Translations under genes and position numbers: made by a program
Shown here: positions 1 through 7,179 of the stretch, one piece after another
Layout: each line of letters starts with the position of its first letter
How positions within the stretch are numbered: position 1 is the stretch's first letter
Notes under the pieces: model-generated
What the model was told of the DNA's origin: nothing
Databases searched by the model: none
What the model saw: only the letters and a program-made list of their open reading frames with translations
Assembly: GCA_041663485.1 (NCBI GenBank)
Contig: JBAYMO010000003.1
Span: forward strand, 1 to 53,108
From: 02-FULL-45-11b sp041663485
Lineage (GTDB): Bacteria > Patescibacteriota > Patescibacteriia > Buchananbacterales > UBA6539
Direction: 5' to 3'
Length of the DNA stretch: 53,108 nt

Positions 1-83
1 AGGAAGTAGGAAGTAGGAAGTAGGAAGTAGGAAGTAGGAAGTAGGAAGTAGGAAGTAGGAAGTAGGAAGTAGGAAGTAGGAAG
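1..83. repeat. Tandem heptamer repeat (AGGAAGT)n
   Basis: About twelve perfect head-to-tail copies of AGGAAGT, cut by the window edge, so the full array may be longer. It ends 60 bases before the next gene. It has no spacers, so it is a simple microsatellite-like array and not CRISPR. Copy number could vary by slippage. Confidence 0.97.
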
Positions 84-142
84 GGTGTATTTTAAGCATT
101 ATTACTATTATCAATTTGGAATTAAAAAATTAAAATAAGATT

Positions 143-976
143 ATGGATAGATCAAGGTTGACTATTACTTTAAATAGAGATATTCTCAAAAAGCTCGATG
201 AGTATATCGATGGCTCAAGAATTCGCAATCGTTCACATGCGATTGAGTATGTTTTAACCAAAAATTTTCGGCCAAAGATTACCCAAGCTTTAATTTTAGC
301 CGGTGGAATGGGGTTGAGGATGCGTCCATTTACCTATGAAATGCCCAAGACTATGATTTTAGTTAATGGCCGGCCAGTTTTAGAGTATGTAATTGAGAGT
401 TTTAGGCGTTATGATATCAGAGATTTGATAATTTCCATTGGCCATCAAGGAAATAAAATTAAACAATATTTTGGGGATGGCTCAAAGTTTGGCGTTAAAA
501 TTGTTTATTTGGAACAAGGTAAAAATGAAACCGGAACGGCAGCGCCGATTCGTCAGGCAAAAAGTCTTTTAGGACAAAAGCCTTTTTTTGTTTATTATGG
601 TGATGTTTTAGCTGACATTGATTTTTCTGATATGGCCGACTTTCATCTATCAGCTAATAGTTTAGCCACTATGGCTCTAACCTCAGTCAGTAAATCAGCC
701 GATTGGGGCGTGGTTAGGTTGCAAGGAAATAAAGTTTATTCCTTTTTAGAAAAGCCGGATCCGCGACGTGATTTATCTAATGTTATAAATGCCGGCGTTT
801 ATATTTTTGATCAAAAAATTTTTGAATATTTATCCGCGGAAACTAAGAAGCTGGAAAAGGATTTGTTCCCAAAACTAGTTGAGCAAAAAGCCATCTCAGG
901 GTATGTTTTTGCCGGCCACTGGTTTGACGTGGGCAACCCGACTAGTTACGAGAAGGCAATTAAATTTTGGCACTAA
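143..976 (+). CDS. Ribbon-helix-helix domain fused to sugar-nucleotidyltransferase
   Basis: Residues about 3-43 read as a ribbon-helix-helix DNA-binding/dimerisation unit (RLTITLNRDILKKLDEY, then a basic turn and SHAIEYVL). From residue 50 it is a nucleotide-sugar pyrophosphorylase of the RmlA/ManC type: LAGGMGLRMRP (52-62) is the NTP-binding loop, MPK at 67-69, GTAAPI at 131-136, YGD at 152-154, then FLEKPD and NAGVYIF. The family joins a sugar 1-phosphate to an NTP in the cytoplasm; which sugar cannot be told here. The 277 residues are the usual catalytic length plus the extra N-terminal domain. The start lacks a ribosome site, but the RHH domain begins directly after it, so the long form is preferred. 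The fusion suggests either an enzyme that also binds DNA or RHH reused only for dimerisation. Confidence 0.88.
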   Translation: MDRSRLTITLNRDILKKLDEYIDGSRIRNRSHAIEYVLTKNFRPKITQALILAGGMGLRMRPFTYEMPKTMILVNGRPVLEYVIESFRRYDIRDLIISIGHQGNKIKQYFGDGSKFGVKIVYLEQGKNETGTAAPIRQAKSLLGQKPFFVYYGDVLADIDFSDMADFHLSANSLATMALTSVSKSADWGVVRLQGNKVYSFLEKPDPRRDLSNVINAGVYIFDQKIFEYLSAETKKLEKDLFPKLVEQKAISGYVFAGHWFDVGNPTSYEKAIKFWH

Positions 977-982
977 TTAAAT

Positions 983-1042
983 GCCCCTCTCTGGCAAGAG
1001 AGAGGGGCGAGGTAAAATAACTTGGAGGTTTTTTACCTTTTA
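983..1042 (+). terminator. Double hairpin terminator after the nucleotidyltransferase
   Basis: A 10-bp GC-rich stem (GCCCCTCTCT pairing with AGAGAGGGGC) is followed at once by a second stem, AGGTAAAA with TTTTACCT, ending in T residues. Confidence 0.6.
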
Positions 1043-1066
1043 AATTATAGCCTGAACTGTTATTAA

Positions 1067-1119
1067 AATCAAAGATGAAAAGTATATTTTTGTAAAGAAT
1101 ATATTTTTGATCTTTGATT
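1067..1119. repeat. 10-bp inverted repeat upstream of the guanylate-kinase-like gene
   Basis: AATCAAAGAT at 1067-1076 is matched perfectly by ATCTTTGATT at 1110-1119, with a very AT-rich 33-base loop. It lies in the likely 5' leader of the next gene, so it could be an operator or an RNA stem. No clear promoter was found for that gene. Confidence 0.5.
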
Positions 1120-1159
1120 GATTGGCAACGCAACTATTAACCAGAAGAGGGCACAAGAC

Positions 1160-1732
1160 ATGAAGAAGGGTCTGATCGTTGTATTATTTGCTCCCTCGGC
1201 TGGTGGCAAAGACACGGTTATCAGTGCTTTACATCAGCAAGGGATTGCTTGTCCGTGCGTTCGTGAGACAACTCGGGCGCCACGTTCAAAAGACAATGGT
1301 TTTTATCGTTTTGTGACAGCGCAAGAATTTCAAAAGCGACGTTTGAGTGGTTCGTACGTTTTTGACCACGAGTATTGTGGTTATGGCTATTCCGTACCTA
1401 TCAACGATTTGGGAAAATTACTGGATGATGGTAATATCCCGATCTTGAAAGGTGAAATTACTCAAATCGAGCATGAACGCAGACGGTTGCTCGAACTTTG
1501 GCCAAATGTCCGCTTGATGACCATCGAATTGGTGCCTAAGCCGCTGGAAAAATGGCTTGAGGTTATCAGGCTTGAGCGCTATGATAACGTTGAAGCACGG
1601 ATCGCTGATGGCGTTTCAGAGCTGGGAAAGGCGCAGGGTGAGTTGCGAAACTTGATTGATCATTTGGTTGACAATCACTTCGGTGAATTGGAACGAACCA
1701 TTGAATCGGTCAAGAGTTTGATTACGGTATAG
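1160..1732 (+). CDS. Guanylate-kinase-like P-loop kinase
   Basis: About 190 residues with a guanylate-kinase-type fold. FAPSAGGKDT (10-19) is the P-loop, with its Walker A lysine present but the first glycine changed to alanine. RETTRAPR and the following NGFYRF resemble the GMP-binding TTRxxR and YxF elements. The rest matches poorly, so the substrate may not be GMP. ATG at 1160 is chosen over an in-frame TTG at 1118 because GAAGAGG lies about ten bases before it and the P-loop strand starts directly afterwards. Base composition is richer in GC than its neighbours. A second guanylate-kinase-like gene lies at 9347-9922, where this same lysine is lost. Confidence 0.72.
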   Translation: MKKGLIVVLFAPSAGGKDTVISALHQQGIACPCVRETTRAPRSKDNGFYRFVTAQEFQKRRLSGSYVFDHEYCGYGYSVPINDLGKLLDDGNIPILKGEITQIEHERRRLLELWPNVRLMTIELVPKPLEKWLEVIRLERYDNVEARIADGVSELGKAQGELRNLIDHLVDNHFGELERTIESVKSLITV

Positions 1733-1765
1733 GGCGGTGGCGACATCTCCCTATACCAATTTTTT
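1726..1765 (+). terminator. Terminator overlapping the kinase stop codon
   Basis: GGTATAGGG and CCCTATACC form a perfect 9-bp stem followed by six T. The 5' arm includes the TAG stop codon. Confidence 0.8.
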
Positions 1766-1788
1766 AAAATAATTATTAATAATACATT

Positions 1789-2295
1789 ATGATAGAATAT
1801 TTGGATTTAGTTGATGAGAAAAATAATGTTATTGGTCAAACCACCAAAGAGGAATCTCATCGTTTGGGTTATCCTCATCGAGTCGTGGCAATTTTTGTTA
1901 CTAATCAGTTGGGTGAATTACTTATAAATTTAAGGGCAGATACGAAATTATGGGATCATTCAGTCGGTGGCCATGTCAGGCAGCATGAAGATAATTTATC
2001 AGCGGCTAATCGTGAAGGCTCAGAGGAAATCGGCTTGCCTGGCAATCAGCCTTTGAAATTTTTAGGTGAATTTTTGTTGAACGAGTCATTGAATGGTAAA
2101 TCAGTTAATCATTGGTTTATTGTTTATTCAACTATGGTTAATTCGGACTTCATTTTGCGTTGCCAGGAAGGTGAAGTTTTAGAATTAAAGTGGATAAAAA
2201 TTGAAGACCTATTAAATGAAATAGGTGCTAGTAAAGAAAAATTTGATCAGGGATTTATTAACACTTTGAATTTTTATATCAAGAAAAGTCAATAA
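1789..2295 (+). CDS. Nudix hydrolase, IPP-isomerase-like subgroup
   Basis: 168 residues. The Nudix box is at about 61-83 (GHVRQHE, then seven residues, then REGSEEIGL) and fits the GX5EX7REUXEEXGU pattern apart from one hydrophobic position. The N-terminal YLDLVDEKNNVIGQ and the later histidine-containing stretch HSVGGHV are typical of the branch that includes isopentenyl-diphosphate isomerase and related hydrolases such as YfcD. The substrate cannot be assigned. There is no visible ribosome site. It is a single-gene unit between two terminators. A relative of the same subgroup is at 30955-31509. Confidence 0.85.
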   Translation: MIEYLDLVDEKNNVIGQTTKEESHRLGYPHRVVAIFVTNQLGELLINLRADTKLWDHSVGGHVRQHEDNLSAANREGSEEIGLPGNQPLKFLGEFLLNESLNGKSVNHWFIVYSTMVNSDFILRCQEGEVLELKWIKIEDLLNEIGASKEKFDQGFINTLNFYIKKSQ

Positions 2296-2320
2296 TTCAA
2301 ATTGACATTAAATTTAAGAT

Positions 2321-2350
2321 AAAATAGCTAAATTTAGCTATTTTATTTTT
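2321..2350 (+). terminator. Palindromic AT-rich terminator
   Basis: AAAATAGCTAAA and TTTAGCTATTTT form a perfect 12-bp palindromic stem followed by ATTTTT. The sequence TTATCCACA (a DnaA-box match) overlaps its 3' edge at 2349-2357. Confidence 0.7.
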
Positions 2351-2376
2351 ATCCACAGAAATATGTAGAAAAAAAA

Positions 2377-2404
2377 TTGACAAGCGTTAAGATGAGAGTA
2401 TAAT
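2377..2404 (+). promoter_or_regulatory. Sigma70-type promoter of the trmB-glmU-like operon
   Basis: TTGACA, 16 bp, then TATAAT. The ATG of the regulator follows 25 bases after the -10, so the message has a very short leader. This is one of the best consensus promoters in the window. Confidence 0.8.
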
Positions 2405-2429
2405 ATCATTATCTATAATATTTGACTGT

Positions 2430-3173
2430 ATGATTGAAAAAACTCTCAATAAGTTAGGTTTGAGCGACAAAGAGATTAAGGTGTATTTATCTTGCTTGAA
2501 ATTTGGGCCCTTATCGGTCAGAAAAATTGCCGCCGAAACGGAAATAAATCGGGGAACGGCTTATGATGTCTTAAAGTCCTTGATTGAATTGGGTTTAATG
2601 AGCTACTACCATCAGGACAAGCATCAATATTTTATCGCCGAAGACCCATCGCGTTTAAATGTTACTTTAGAGAAAAGACAGCAAGAGTTGGTGGAAGTAA
2701 AGAGCGAAGTGGCCGATATTATTCCTCAACTTAAATCAATTTTTGATCATTCCGGTTCAAAACCGGTTATGAAACTCTATGATGGCCTTTTGGGCTTAAA
2801 AGTAATTTTGCAAGACGTAATCTCATCCTGCCAGGCTATTGATGAAAAAAATTATTATGTTTTTTCCTCTTCGGCAATTAAGAAGTATTTATACGAATCG
2901 TATTCCAGTTTTTCCGATGATCGCATTCAAGCTGGCATCAGCGTCAAGGTCATCTCAATTGGCCCTGGTGGTCAGACTCAGGGTTTGGATGAACGTAAAT
3001 GGCTGACTGAAAAAGAAAGCGCGCCGACTTATACATTAATTTATGCCGGCAAGGTGGCGATGATTTCCGTGGATAATGCCGATAAACCAATCGGTGTGAT
3101 TATTAAAGATGCCAATATATTTCAAACTCAAAAAATGATTTTTGAATTTATTTGGGACAAAGTGGCTAAATAA
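2430..3173 (+). CDS. TrmB-family transcriptional regulator
   Basis: 247 residues. The N-terminal winged helix-turn-helix (about 5-60; LGLSDKEIKVYLSCLKFG, then INRGTAYDVLKSLIELGLM) is followed by a coiled linker (about 70-100) and a C-terminal effector-binding domain starting around KLYDGLLGLKVIL. TrmB proteins are sugar-responsive regulators in archaea; in Patescibacteria-like genomes they are common. It opens an operon with two nucleotidyltransferase genes (20- and 19-base gaps), so it may control cell-surface sugar metabolism. Its own gene lies directly behind a strong promoter, allowing autoregulation. A second TrmB protein is at 51789-52589. Confidence 0.88.
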   Translation: MIEKTLNKLGLSDKEIKVYLSCLKFGPLSVRKIAAETEINRGTAYDVLKSLIELGLMSYYHQDKHQYFIAEDPSRLNVTLEKRQQELVEVKSEVADIIPQLKSIFDHSGSKPVMKLYDGLLGLKVILQDVISSCQAIDEKNYYVFSSSAIKKYLYESYSSFSDDRIQAGISVKVISIGPGGQTQGLDERKWLTEKESAPTYTLIYAGKVAMISVDNADKPIGVIIKDANIFQTQKMIFEFIWDKVAK

Positions 3174-3193
3174 TTTATTCTAAATTAATTATT

Positions 3194-4411
3194 ATGAAGA
3201 TAGTTTTTTACGAAAATCAAAGTATTAGCCGTCTTTATCCGATTGCCTATACTCGGCCGGCTTTTGATATTTTTTGCGGGGCTGCCACTTTGTATCAGGT
3301 AGTAGCGGAAATATTTAAAGCGCCAATTGATTATTTTGTGCGGCCAGAAATTTTGAATACAACGGCTAAAAAATTCCCGGCCAATAAGTCATTTTCCGAA
3401 AATATTCTATATCTTGATGCTAGTTTGATTCCAGCTTTTAATTCAGCTTTGGAACTTTTAAGTTTGATCAAAGAAAAAAAACAGTGTTTAATTAAAAATC
3501 AGGACAAAATAATTGGGTTTTATGCTTCTGAGCCGGGGTTGGAAATTGCCACTTTAATTAAAACCGAATTTAAGTCAGTGGAGAATGGATTCGAGTCGGT
3601 AAATATTAATTGGCCGATTATGAATTATTGCTGGGAGACAATTATTTTTAATCAAAAAATTTTACATGCTAATTTGACCTATTTAAAAAATCAATATCAA
3701 GAATTCAAGCCTGGTGTTTTTGTTGGTCAAGATGTAACTTTGCCTGAAAATGCCGTTTTTGAAACATCCGAAGGTATAATAATTATTGATGATTATACCA
3801 AAATTTTACCTTTTACTTATTTAGCCGGCCCGATTTATATTGGTAAAAATTGTTTAATTAAAGAATTCGCGTCTATTAAAAGTAATTGTTGTTTTGGTTC
3901 GGTTTGCAAAGTTGGCGGGGAAGTGGAAGCGACCATTATTCAAGGTTATGCCAATAAGCAGCATTATGGATTTTTGGGCCACAGTTATTTGGGCGAGTGG
4001 ATTAATATCGCCGCCGGCACTTCTAACTCCGATTTGAAAAATACTTACAGTAATATTAGAATTGGCGGGGTTGAAACCGGCCAGCAATTTTTAGGCACGG
4101 TTATTGGTGACTTCAGCCGTACGGCGATTAACACTTCAATTTTTACCGGTCGGATTATTGGCGTTAGCAGTTTTGTCTATGGCACCATAACCCGCGATAT
4201 TGTATCTTTTTCCAATTACGCCGCCCATTTGGGTTGTGTTATAGTACTTGATTTGCCCGTAGCCATTAAGGCCCAACAGTCCATGTTTGCCCGAAGGTCG
4301 CGCGAGCAAACAACGGTTGATACTGATTTGCTTGCTCAAGTTTTCGAGGCAACGCGTGAGGAAAGAAATAAGCAAGATATTTGTCCAGGTAAACTTGAAT
4401 TTAAAATTTAA
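3194..4411 (+). CDS. Putative sugar nucleotidyltransferase with left-handed beta-helix (GlmU-like)
   Basis: 405 residues. The start MKIVFYENQ...LYPIAYTRPAFDIFCG is characteristic of the NTP_transf_4 group of GlmU-like proteins. The N-terminal half lacks a classical LxGGxGxRM loop. The C-terminal part (about 190-350) has spaced small-hydrophobic hexads such as VFETSEGIIIIDD, GPIYIGKNCLIKE and VGGEVEATIIQG, which suggest a left-handed beta-helix acyltransferase-type domain. A likely role is acetyltransfer or uridylyltransfer in UDP-GlcNAc-type synthesis. The next gene, 19 bases on, is a uridylyltransferase-only GlmU domain, so the pair may do the work of one bifunctional GlmU. Confidence 0.8.
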   Translation: MKIVFYENQSISRLYPIAYTRPAFDIFCGAATLYQVVAEIFKAPIDYFVRPEILNTTAKKFPANKSFSENILYLDASLIPAFNSALELLSLIKEKKQCLIKNQDKIIGFYASEPGLEIATLIKTEFKSVENGFESVNINWPIMNYCWETIIFNQKILHANLTYLKNQYQEFKPGVFVGQDVTLPENAVFETSEGIIIIDDYTKILPFTYLAGPIYIGKNCLIKEFASIKSNCCFGSVCKVGGEVEATIIQGYANKQHYGFLGHSYLGEWINIAAGTSNSDLKNTYSNIRIGGVETGQQFLGTVIGDFSRTAINTSIFTGRIIGVSSFVYGTITRDIVSFSNYAAHLGCVIVLDLPVAIKAQQSMFARRSREQTTVDTDLLAQVFEATREERNKQDICPGKLEFKI

Positions 4412-4430
4412 TTAATAAAATCATAATTTT

Positions 4431-5180
4431 ATGGATAAGGTAAAAATTCTAATTTTAGCCGGTGGGTTAGGTAAGCGCATGAATAATTTGCAGTTGCCGA
4501 AAGTTTTAGTTGAACTGAATGGTAAGCCATTAATCAAACATTTGCTTGAAGCGATTAAAGTTTCCGGCGTCGATTCGCGGCCCAGTATTGTCGTGGGAAA
4601 AAAAGCCGAATTGGTCAAAGCAACGCTGGGTGATGAATATGATTATGTTTTTCAAGCTGAGCAACTAGGTACCGGTCATGCGGTGATGTGCGCCGAAGAA
4701 GCTTTAGCTGGCCGGGCAGAAAATATTTTGGTTTTGTACGGCGATATGCCTTTGCTTTTACCTCAGACCATTAAGAATTTTGCCGCTAGTCATTTGGCTT
4801 CTGGCAAAGAGCTAACCATGGGTACGGTTTTAGTGGATGAATTTTCAGATTGGCGGACTGGTTTTTATGATTTTGGCCGGATCATTAGAAATAGCGCGGA
4901 CGCGGTTTGCGGCATTGTAGAAAAAAAAGACGCCACGCCGGAACAACTGGCCATTAAAGAAGTAAATCCCGGCTATTTTTGTTTTAAAGCAGCTTGGCTT
5001 TGGGGGAGTTTAAAAAAATTAAAGAACGAAAATAATCAGCGCGAATATTATTTGACCGATTTGGTTCAAATCGCTTGCGAACAGGGAATAGAAATTAATA
5101 CGGTTTTAATTTCACCTAAAGAAGCAGTGGGAATTAACAACGAAGACCAGCTCAAAGTGGCGGAGAAGTTAATGGGTTAA
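4431..5180 (+). CDS. GlmU-type uridylyltransferase domain protein
   Basis: 249 residues, matching only the N-terminal half of bifunctional GlmU. Motifs: LILAGGLGKRM (6-16) for the nucleotide, LPK at 22-24, QAEQLGTGHA (76-85), YGDMPLL (about 104-110), and REYYLTD near residue 204. These match UDP-N-acetylglucosamine pyrophosphorylase, which uses GlcNAc-1-P and UTP. No beta-helix acetyltransferase is attached; the upstream gene carries one. Third gene of the TrmB operon, closed by a terminator. A MobA-like or other NDP-sugar specificity remains possible. Confidence 0.85.
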   Translation: MDKVKILILAGGLGKRMNNLQLPKVLVELNGKPLIKHLLEAIKVSGVDSRPSIVVGKKAELVKATLGDEYDYVFQAEQLGTGHAVMCAEEALAGRAENILVLYGDMPLLLPQTIKNFAASHLASGKELTMGTVLVDEFSDWRTGFYDFGRIIRNSADAVCGIVEKKDATPEQLAIKEVNPGYFCFKAAWLWGSLKKLKNENNQREYYLTDLVQIACEQGIEINTVLISPKEAVGINNEDQLKVAEKLMG

Positions 5181-5246
5181 ACATTTGCTTGAGGAGAGGT
5201 TTGAGGCATATCGCCAATTGTTGGTGACTTACATCCAAAGTTAATC

Positions 5247-5270
5247 AAAAGGGTTTATAACCCTTTTTTT
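5247..5270 (+). terminator. Terminator of the trmB-glmU-like operon
   Basis: AAAGGGTT and AACCCTTT form a short stem with a tight loop, followed by a run of T. Confidence 0.8.
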
Positions 5271-5306
5271 ATTTAATAAATAATGTTAAAATCATATCAC
5301 AAAAGT

Positions 5307-6560
5307 ATGAGAATTATTGCCGATCTACATATTCATTCAAAATATTCTCGAGCCTGCTCGAAGAATTTGGATTTGGAACACATTAACCAATGGGCAAAAT
5401 GGAAGGGAATTAAGATTGTTGGTACCGGTGATTTTACTCATCCCGTCTGGCTGAAAGAATTAAAAAGCAAATTGGTTGAAGATAGGCCGGGTTTATTTAA
5501 ATTAAAGGATGACCCGGATTCAATTTGGTTTATGTTGAGCGCTGAGTTATCAAGTATTTATTCTCATGACGGTAAAACCCGACGAGTCCATACTTGTCTT
5601 TTGGCGCCAGATTTTACTTCGGTTGATAAAATTATTTTTGAATTGGAAAAAAGGAAAGTAAATTTAAAATCTGATGGCCGGCCGATTATGGGAATTTCGG
5701 CCAAAGATTTAGCCGGCATGATTTTTGGAATTAATCCAAAGATAATGGTGATTCCGGCTCATGCTTGGACGCCATGGTTTTCTGTTTTTGGTTCTTTCTC
5801 CGGGTTTAATAGCTTGCAGGAATGCTTTGGCGAAGCGGCTAAAAATATTTTTTGTATTGAAACCGGCTTGTCTTCAGACCCGCCGATGAATTGGCGCTTA
5901 TCGGCTTTGGATAAAATTACATTAATTTCTAACTCCGATGCTCATTCGCCGGCCAATTTGGGACGTGAAGCCAACGTCTTTGAAATTGATGAAGATAAAT
6001 TAAGTTATCAAGAAATTTATCGGATACTTAAAGAAAAAGATAAAAAAAGTTTTTTGTATACCATAGAATTTTTTCCGGAAGAGGGGAAGTATCACTGGGA
6101 TGGTCATGCTGCTTGCCACATACAATTTTCACCTGAAGAGACCAAGAAAAATCATGGCATCTGTCCGGTTTGTAAAAAACCATTAACGGTTGGTGTTTTA
6201 AATCGCGTTGATCAATTGGCCGACAGACCTGACGGTTATAAATTAGATACTATTTTATATAAAAGTTTGGTGCCATTAGCTGAAATTATCAGTGACACGG
6301 TTGGCGTTGGCAAAGGCTCGAAGAAAGTAGCCGCGTTATACGAAAGTTTAATTAAAGCTGGTGGCAGCGAATTTGCTGTTTTGCTTGATAAAAGTCAAAA
6401 AGAGTTGGAGTTAATAACTTTGCCTGAGATCGCGGCGGCAATTATTAATGTTAGAAGTGGTCAAGTTGAAATTTCTGCCGGCTATGATGGAGTTTATGGT
6501 ATTGTTAAAGTCATCAATGAATTAAAAGTTAAAAAAACGGCGCAAAAGAAGTTACTATAA
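5307..6560 (+). CDS. PHP-domain nuclease resembling endonuclease Q
   Basis: About 417 residues. The N-terminal PHP metal site is clear: ADLHIHSKYS, later GTGDFTHPVWL, then PAHAWTPW and ISNSDAHSP. A cysteine-rich zinc segment follows (AACH...ICPVCKKPLT) and runs into TVGVLNRVDQLADRP. This order is that of the EndoQ family, which nicks DNA 5' of deaminated bases such as uracil and hypoxanthine; the family is best known from Thermococcales and methanogens, with some bacterial members. A cytoplasmic repair role is therefore inferred. ATG 5307 is preferred because family members begin just before ADLHIHS; ATG at 5283 adds eight residues. Neither has a clear ribosome site. It is not in an operon. 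Confidence 0.82.
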   Translation: MRIIADLHIHSKYSRACSKNLDLEHINQWAKWKGIKIVGTGDFTHPVWLKELKSKLVEDRPGLFKLKDDPDSIWFMLSAELSSIYSHDGKTRRVHTCLLAPDFTSVDKIIFELEKRKVNLKSDGRPIMGISAKDLAGMIFGINPKIMVIPAHAWTPWFSVFGSFSGFNSLQECFGEAAKNIFCIETGLSSDPPMNWRLSALDKITLISNSDAHSPANLGREANVFEIDEDKLSYQEIYRILKEKDKKSFLYTIEFFPEEGKYHWDGHAACHIQFSPEETKKNHGICPVCKKPLTVGVLNRVDQLADRPDGYKLDTILYKSLVPLAEIISDTVGVGKGSKKVAALYESLIKAGGSEFAVLLDKSQKELELITLPEIAAAIINVRSGQVEISAGYDGVYGIVKVINELKVKKTAQKKLL

Positions 6561-6581
6561 GTTATAAATATCTTGGTAAAC

Positions 6582-6612
6582 AAAAACTTCCGCCTAAAGC
6601 GGAAATTTTTGT
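6582..6612. terminator. Bidirectional terminator between endoQ-like and lysine-rich genes
   Basis: CTTCCGC and GCGGAA(A) form the stem, with A-run before and T-run after, so it can end both the plus-strand nuclease and the minus-strand small gene that converge here. Confidence 0.85.
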
Positions 6613-6629
6613 TTGAAATCTATTGTGTT

Positions 6630-6737
6630 CTATCTCTTTTTTTTCTTAGCGACTTTTCTTTTCGCAGTTTTCTTTACGGTTTTTTTCTTAGCGACTTTTC
6701 TTTTCGCTACTTTTTTGGTTTTTTTCTTCGCGGCCAT
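6630..6737 (-). CDS. 35-residue lysine-rich histone-H1-like protein
   Basis: Read directly on the minus strand: ATG at 6737, TAG at 6630. The protein is almost only Lys, Ala, Val, Thr and Arg, built from repeated VAKRKVAKKKT-type units, starting MAAKKKTKK and ending AKKKKR. It resembles the tails of histone H1-like or HU-tail proteins, so nucleic-acid binding and nucleoid compaction are inferred. A textbook ribosome site (AGGGGGTGAT) lies six bases before the ATG, a TTGTCA-17-TATAAT promoter about 55 bases upstream, and a terminator just after the stop, so the unit is complete and probably strongly expressed. It is too short for routine gene callers. Confidence 0.85.
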   Translation of the reverse strand: MAAKKKTKKVAKRKVAKKKTVKKTAKRKVAKKKKR

Positions 6738-6791
6738 GTTTATCACCCCCTTTTGCTATATTTCAAGCATTAAGATTTATTTATTGATTAA

Positions 6792-6820
6792 ATTATACAA
6801 TTTTTTTGACAATCTGACAA
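6792..6820 (-). promoter_or_regulatory. Promoter of the lysine-rich small gene
   Basis: On the minus strand TTGTCA (6815-6820), exactly 17 bp, TATAAT (6792-6797). A perfect DnaA-box sequence, TTATCCACA, lies 18 bases upstream at 6838-6846. Confidence 0.8.
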
Positions 6821-6846
6821 TAAATATTTGTGGTAACTGTGGATAA

Positions 6847-7179
6847 CTTTTATTTTTAAAAACTTTTTAAATAAAAAAATAATATTTTTTTCTAAAAAAT
6901 ACTGGACATAGCTCAAACACATTTTCGGGTCGCCAAAGGTGGTATTGATTTTTTTAAAAAAAATCAAGCCCAAATTATGGACTATGATAATTTTGAAAAA
7001 ATTATTATTTTTTAGCCAAAAACTCCATAAGAAAAAAGTTAACCCGAGGAATAACTTTTTGAGAGCGGGGAGGACGTCATTTTAGTAATTTTTTAACTCA
7101 ATTCTTTTGAAAATTTACTGATTTAGCAATCAATTATTTTATACCAATCAACCATCTAAAGTGTTGCTCGGATTACAGT
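6847..7179. other. Gene-poor AT-rich gap
   Basis: No convincing gene. It holds an A/T palindrome at about 6945-6967 (TTGATTTTTTT with AAAAAAATCAA) that could end transcription on either strand. A 61-codon minus-strand reading frame here lacks a ribosome site and any recognisable feature and is not called. Confidence 0.5.

Noticed and set aside
1..83. Possible CRISPR array
   Set aside because: A pure 7-base unit with no spacers.
2349..6846. Replication origin
   Set aside because: Only two isolated DnaA-box matches; no dnaA, dnaN, cluster of boxes or AT-rich unwinding element.
6788..6973. 61-codon minus-strand frame in the 6.8-7.2 kb gap
   Set aside because: No ribosome site, AT-driven composition, and it covers the promoter of the lysine-rich gene.
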